A stretch of DNA of 64,000 nucleotides from Panax quinquefolius (lineage: Eukaryota > Streptophyta > Magnoliopsida > Apiales > Araliaceae). The notes beneath the pieces are model-generated. The model had not been told where the DNA came from. It saw only the letters and a list, made by a program, of their open reading frames with translations, and did not search any database. Of this stretch, positions 58,676 to 64,000 are shown piece after piece; position 1 is the first letter of the stretch, and each line of letters starts with the position of its first letter. Made by a program: the position numbers and the translations under genes. Location: NCBI GenBank assembly GCA_020205615.1, contig JAINUW010000066.1, forward strand, positions 62,001-126,000, written 5' to 3'.

Positions 58676-58874
58676 GATGCTCATTCTTTTTTCATTCTCA
58701 CCAATTCACTAAGTCTCGCAAGAGCAATTATTATAGAGAGAAATTATAGAGAAAAAGAAGAAGAGAAATCTGCTACCTCACTATTCCAGTATCCAATTTT
58801 CTTTTAAGGTAAGGGGTATTATTTCTTTCGTATTCATGAAGAGAGTTATTTTCTTTTAATACTCGTAAGAGTTG

Positions 58875-59315
58875 TTATTCCATTCTTTATTATTCTGTTG
58901 GAATAACATGTCTACGCAGACTACCGCATGTCTGATGAATTCTTCTGTTATTCCATTCTTTATTATTCTGTTGGAATAACCTGTCTACGCGGACTACCGC
59001 ATGCCTGGTGAATTCTTTTGTTATTCCATTCTTTATTATTCTATTGGAATAACTTATCTATGCGGACCACCGCATGCCTGGTGAATTCTTTTGTTATTCC
59101 ATTCTTTAATATTCTGTTGGAATAACCTGTCTACGCGGACTACCACATGCCTGGTGAATTCTTCTGTTATTCCATTCTTTATTATTCTATTGGAATAACC
59201 TGTCTATGCGGACTACCGTATGCATGGTGAATTCTTCTGGTATTCCATTCTTTATTATTCTGTTGGAATAACCTGTCTACGCGGACTAACGCATGCATGG
59301 TGAATAACCCTTCGT
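58875..59315. repeat. 73-bp tandem repeat with hairpin, six copies
   Basis: TTATTCC recurs at 58875, 58948, 59021, 59094 and 59167, then as GTATTCC at 59240: an exact 73-bp period. Each unit has arms GTTATTCCA and TGGAATAAC around 'ttctttattattctgt', then 'ctacgcggactaccgcatg' and an EcoRI-type GAATTC. Confidence 0.95.
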
Positions 59316-60434
59316 ATTCATTTATGGAAATGGTTTGTCTACGTGGATTACCGCATGGTGGGTGAAAATCCATTTGCAGTTTAATAAATTCTATTATACT
59401 CATTTGGTTAAATTTTTGGCTTCTATACTCCATAAAATCAGTAGAATATACTTGATATTTATGCTTCATCCAGTATCTTTTTATGGAAATATTCTTCTGA
59501 GCATTCTTGAATTTTACTCCACAAAGCAGTATTATGTTGACAATTTGAACATTATTGAATTCTGGATAAATTAAATTATAAATCTTTAAAATTTATCCTT
59601 GAACTTGTTTTATTGAATTGTTATGTCATTGTCATCATCCTCATTCTTATATTGTGATGAAAGTCATCTTTGGCTTACGTGCATTGATGGACTTGGTATG
59701 ATTATGACCAGGGATTATTCAGTATAATCATGACCGTAATGTAATGAATGATGTGGTAAAAGTCCTCATTGGCTTGTAGTTCATTGATGGATAGTTGTTT
59801 GTATGATTATGACTAGGAATTATTCGGTATAATCATGACCATTGATGATTACATGAATATCCTTGGTCAGTAGTACAGGGGATGATTCGATTTTATTTAT
59901 TAAGTCGAGTCTCAATGATAAAGGCGATGAAAAACTTTTAAATCATAGAAGATAATAGATTTTATTCTCTATTTGACTCTTCTAATGGATTGCTTATTCC
60001 GCTGCAGTTGTTGATCTAAAACTTGTTGTCTATTGTATTCTATCAGTTGTTATACTATTGAAGGCTAAGGATAATTTATTCTGCATTATCTTAGTCATAA
60101 TATTTCTTACTAGGCTAGTTGAGCTCACCCTTTTCTTTCACTGTTTGCTTCAGGAAATGAGAATATACCTAGGACTAGTCGGGGAACGGATTGATGGTCT
60201 AGATGGTTATTTTAGTAGTCCTCACTATTCTGTGAAATAGTGTGATACTAATTGTAATAAGGGCTCCATTGAGAGTGGATATTGTCTAGAAGGCAATATT
60301 CTTGTTTAAACTCTCAGTTATATTTTGTCCTATATTACTCGACAGTTGTATAATTAAGTTTGTATTTGATTTATATACCATGTATTTGGCGACCCAAGAT
60401 GGGTGATGTATACCTATTTTGGGGGCATCATAGT

Positions 60435-60446
60435 TGGTATCAAAGC
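60435..60446 (+). other. Primer-binding site
   Basis: TGGTATCAAAGC, two bases after the 5' LTR. It differs at one base from the initiator tRNA-Met complement and is identical to the element 1 PBS. Confidence 0.85.
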
Positions 60447-60619
60447 TTAGGGATATGATCCCTGGCTGAGATGTGAGACAATAACTAGGAGGGGAGAGAC
60501 GGGGAATTCCTTCGTTAGTATGACCTACCTAAGTTTATTTGGTATTTAATTGGTCGATCAGAGTATAGGGATAATATGTGATATGTCAATTAACCCTTGT
60601 TTTGTGGCAGTGTTTGAAA

Positions 60620-62060
60620 ATGACATCTGAAAATGTCAAGATAAGTAATGAAGCACATGAGACCGTTGAGTCACCAACGATCAATACCCAAGATAATGTT
60701 CATTAGGAAGACAATAATCCTCAGGTAAACAATAACACCGATGAAATGATGAACGATGGGATGTTCAGAAGCTTTATGCAATTCATGCAACATCAGGAAA
60801 GAATGGCTCCTGTTCAAAATGCAGGTGGAAAGACTAGCAACTCTCGGATGGTCACTGCTAAGAAGTTCAAGGACCTGGGACCACCAAAGTTTTTGGGAGA
60901 GCCAGAACCACTTAAAACGGAGACGTGGATAAAGTAGATCACCAAGATATTTGAAGTCTTGGGATGCTCTGAGGAGCAAAAGGTTCCCTTTGTCACCTTT
61001 ATGTTATTTGACGAGAGGCGATTCTTGGTGGGAATCAGAAAAGCATTACTCGACTGCCACGACTTGAAGATGTCTTGGGAGAAGTTCCAAGAAGTGTTCA
61101 ACGACAAGTACTTTCCCAAAAGTATTCGTCATATGAAGGAGGTAGAGTTCATCAAGCTGGAGCAAAACAATATGACCGTGTCGCAGTACGAAGCTAAGTT
61201 TGCCGAGTTATCCTGGTTTGCGTCCCACTTGGTTGATAATGAGGAGAGAATGACGTAGATGTTTCTAAGAGGTTTGAAACTCGATATATGTCAATACCTC
61301 ATTTCTCACAAACTTTGTTTATATTTAGATGTTGTGAATAGGGCTCAGTTATTGGAGTGCGATAATGAGTCAGCACAACTAAAAGGCAACAACCAACAAC
61401 ATGATAATAATCGTACCGGTTGGAACGACCATTTGAACAATGATAACCATCGTGGGGGAATTTATCATGCCAATAATGGTAATCACTTCGGTGGTAATCA
61501 TGACCAAGATAATAGAAGTGGAAAATTCAAGAAGAGAAGATTTAACGATGATAGAAGAAGGCGAAGAAAGACCAACTGACAAAGAACAAATTACGGTGGA
61601 GGAGAACGGCCGCCGATTAGATGCTACAGATGCGGAGAGGAGGGACACATAAGTCTAAACTGTTCACAGCCTTCCAAGGTATGTTTTAGTTGCAGAAAAG
61701 ACGGTCACATAACTTGATTTTATCTTGTAGCGAAATCAAGTCCAGCTGGGATGGTGGCACCAAAGGCGGATATGGACAAAACAAAGTCGGTGGTTTCAGG
61801 AAGAGCGTTTTTCGTGACTTCTCAAAAAGCGAGTAATCCGAACGAAATTAGCATGGGTTAGTTAATTACAAATTCTTGCGAAGTCTATACCTTATTAGAT
61901 ACCGGTTCTACCCATTCATTTATCTCTCTTGCTTGCTTTCAATGTTTAAATTTGACCCTAGAGAAGTTAAACTCTGACTTATTGGTTGAAACTTCGTTAG
62001 TAGAAACCTTCATTACCTCCACTGTTTATAAATCTTGTTGATTCAAATCGACACTTTCAC
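60620..62060 (+). pseudogene. Family A element 3: gag-protease frame with in-frame stops
   Basis: A single reading frame of about 480 codons with no frame shift that I can see. The start is placed at 60620 (MTSENVKISNEAH) after the leader. The gag capsid part includes FKDLGPPKFLGEPEPLKTE, KIFEVLGCSEEQKVPFV, WEKFQEVFNDKYFPKSI and YEAKFAELSWFASHLV. An Asn/Gly/His-rich stretch (61380-61520) and a basic tract (KFKKRRFNDDRRRRRK) follow. Then an intact knuckle CYRCGEEGHISLNC (from 61622) and a damaged one (CFSCRKDGHIT). The protease has LLDTGSTHSFIS with D-T-G at 61898. Stops: TAG at 60704, 60935 and 61256, TGA at 61577, and three later ones. The pieces look like separate short ORFs but are one gene. 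Confidence 0.85.
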
Positions 62061-62065
62061 GATCT

Positions 62066-62378
62066 TGAGCTCACCCTTTTCTTTCACTGTTCTCTTCAGG
62101 AAATGAGAATATACCTGGGACTGGTCGGGGAACGAAATGATGATCCAGATGGTTATTTTAGTAGTCCTCACTATTCTGTGAAATAATGTGATAATAATTG
62201 TAATGAGGACTCCATTGAGAGTGGATATTGTCTAGAAGGCAATATTCTTGTTTAAACTCTCAGTTATATTTTGTTGTATATTACCCGACAGTTATATAAT
62301 TACGTTTGTATTTGATTTATGTACCATGTATTTGGAGACCCAAGATGGGTGATTTATACCTATTTTGGGGGCGTCACA
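62066..62378 (+). mobile_element. Family A element 3, 3' LTR, 5'-truncated
   Basis: Begins mid-LTR ('gagctcacccttttctttcac', equivalent to 60120) and ends GGGGGCGTCACA. It is the remnant left by the internal deletion. Confidence 0.85.
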
Positions 62379-64000
62379 TACGCTGTTCTTCATTTTTGGG
62401 TTTTCTAGAAATGAAGAATAGTTCATGGTGCCTACTTTGGATCCTTATAACTTTCATTCTGGGTTTGTTCTGTGTAATCTAATGGTTCACACTTGTAGTC
62501 CATATGTCAAGGAATATGTACAACACATCTGGTAATCCTAACAACATCACATGAACTAGATTTGGCATGGTCAAACCATGTAAGAAAACTGTTCATGGTG
62601 AATTCTGGGTTTTCCAGAAATTCATCAAAATAGGTGGTCAACCCTACTTTGACCCTTTATATCTTTGATCCAGTGTAAGACCTATGTGATCTAAAGACAT
62701 ATATGTGAAGCCAACATGTCAGTCTACAACATTAAAACAACAACTTAGCCAAACTACTTAAACACAACAAGATTAAAGGCAATCAAAAACATGTCAGAAG
62801 CTTCATGGAAAATCTGGGCTGCCCAGATTCCAGTTGGTCGTGGTCGGTTAACCATGTTTGACTACTTATAACTTTTGATCTAGACATGGTATAGAGGTTA
62901 TTCCACTTCCAGTCTACTCTCCTCATGACAAAGAACAAGTCTATAACATCTAACACACATAATACTTAACACATACAGATCTAGAGGCCCTAACATATGG
63001 ATGTCAGGCCTTAAAATTAGGGTTCTAACTCAATTTGAAAACTTGATTTTCTGGCTTCTAGATGTTATGGATCCTTGATTTTACATATTGGATCACTAAA
63101 TAACCTCCTTATACGCTACTCTAGACAACAAATAACAACATCTACCATGAAATCACATGATTTACAAGAGTTAGGGTTTTATACCTTTTATAGCTTTGAT
63201 CTTTGATTTGGATCCTTGATACATTCTTGGAAAGCTATAAATGAACTCATTTAAACTTTTCACTCTCTCTCACTCTAGATTTTGAAATTTTAGAGAGACA
63301 ATGGACTTGGAGAAAAATGAGAATTAAAGTAAGATTTTTTTTATTTACTTAAATATTTGATTTTTGATTCATGCATCTAAATATGCAAGGTAACACTTAA
63401 TATCTGATCTTGGGAGATTGTAAGGCAAATGGGATCAACAAGTGGTGATGAGTCACCAAGATTTTCCATACCTTTTGCTTAAATTTTAAGAAAAGGGTAT
63501 TTTAGTCATTTCGCATTCACTAAGGGCAATTTGGTCTTTTCCCCTACAATTTGAAGGGCATTTTGAACACTTCAAATATATCCCACATCTCTAAACACTT
63601 AGCCATTATACTTAGCTTTTGAATTCCCAAATTAAGGTTTTTAAATTCCAAATTAGGGTTTTTGATTCTCGAAACTAAAATTACGGTTTTCGAGCATATC
63701 GTTAAGATTGCTAACAGTTCGTTAGAGTTTACTAACTTAACCTTGACATTCTCTCATAACTTTATGGTTTGCTAAAGTTATAACTTATCTGATAAATCCT
63801 TGATCCTAAATCACAAACTGAACACATAAACAATTAATGTACACATAAAATCACATACATAGCTTCTTATACACTTAAATACTTAACCCTAATAATTCTT
63901 TACAAGAATTTTAAATCCACCAAAATTTTATACCTCATTACCAGGCTATCACTTACATTCTACCAAATCATTCAAGTCTTGTCCAAAATTTTTGAAATCC
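62379..64000 (-). mobile_element. Second family B LTR, right part, running off the window
   Basis: Continues the LTR left at 57493: 'gctgttcttcatttttgggttttctag' parallels 46848 and 53820 in the first copy, and 63490-64000 parallels 38690-39240. It opens with the TACGC duplication (62379-62383). It contains TTAGGGTTT-type motifs near 63170 and 63650. The LTR end is not reached. No coding content is seen in these 1.6 kb. Confidence 0.75.

Larger units (their letters stand above)
57494..60432 (+). mobile_element. Family A element 3, 5' LTR (2.94 kb)
   Basis: Starts TGTAAGACCCGG and ends GGGGGCATCATA (terminal CA changed to TA), followed by the PBS. It contains a TATA box and a six-copy 73-bp minisatellite, but not the GAATAGTA array of element 1. 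ORFs at 57859-58092, 59182-59469, 59335-59574 and 60058-60240 are LTR sequence, not genes. Confidence 0.9.
57494..62378 (+). mobile_element. Family A element 3, internally deleted gypsy retrotransposon
   Basis: Order: full 5' LTR (57494-60432), PBS, gag and protease in one frame (60620 to about 62060), then an abrupt jump to the last ~313 bp of the 3' LTR. The deletion removes reverse transcriptase, RNase H, integrase, chromodomain, polypurine tract and most of the 3' LTR. It is inserted in a family B LTR, and its flanks fit a 5-bp target duplication. Confidence 0.85.

Noticed and set aside
58875..59315. Regular repeats considered as a possible CRISPR array
   Set aside because: The units are directly adjacent and near-identical over all 73 bp, with no variable spacers, no cas genes, and a eukaryotic transposon context.
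1..64000. Search by eye for host genes, tRNA and rRNA genes
   Set aside because: No conserved host exon series, tRNA cloverleaf or rRNA sequence was recognised. A tRNA scan and protein homology search could overturn this.

Overview
This window looks like intergenic heterochromatin from a flowering plant, probably a eudicot; the species cannot be told from the sequence. It is AT-rich and almost wholly transposable-element DNA. I could not support any host protein gene, rRNA or tRNA. Nearly every recognisable protein fragment belongs to Ty3/gypsy retrotransposons. These carry a chromodomain after integrase and PBS sequences of the TGGTATCA(G/A)AGC type that match initiator tRNA-Met, as in Tekay/Del-like chromoviruses. 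Two CACTA (En/Spm) DNA transposons are nested among them.

Layout. 1-7266: pieces of long LTRs, including a 4.0-kb plus-strand LTR at 1883-5922. 7267-13954: a minus-strand gypsy pol gene (chromodomain, integrase, RNase H) split inside RNase H by CACTA-1 (8845 to about 13901). 13955-21974: a minus-strand 'family A' element with two ~3-kb LTRs and a shrunken interior. 21975-32429: a minus-strand 'family C' element with 3.8-kb LTRs and the order leader ORF, gag, pol. 32430-37186: a plus-strand family A deletion derivative with only ~318 bp between its LTRs. 37187-38589: two family C LTR tails. 38590 to about 42830: 'element E', with an extra zinc-knuckle leader ORF and a gag but no pol. 43936-44748 and 55231-55493: one gypsy pol (reverse transcriptase and protease) split by a solo 'family B' LTR (44749-55225, target duplication ATATA). 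That LTR was itself hit by CACTA-2 (47032-53792, target duplication ATT). 55494-64000: a second family B LTR interrupted by a plus-strand family A element (57494-62378) that still carries one continuous gag-protease frame with in-frame stops.

The parts do not form a cellular pathway. They are successive nested insertions, each broken by point mutation, deletion or later insertion. The most unusual signals are: a 167-bp tandem array in the last intron of the CACTA-2 transposase-like gene; an acidic, coiled-coil-like ORF upstream of gag in two element families, one copy of which carries its own zinc knuckles; in-frame stops that are mostly TAG where glutamine is expected; and a hairpin-bearing 73-bp minisatellite inside the family A LTRs. 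No wholly new non-transposon system was found.
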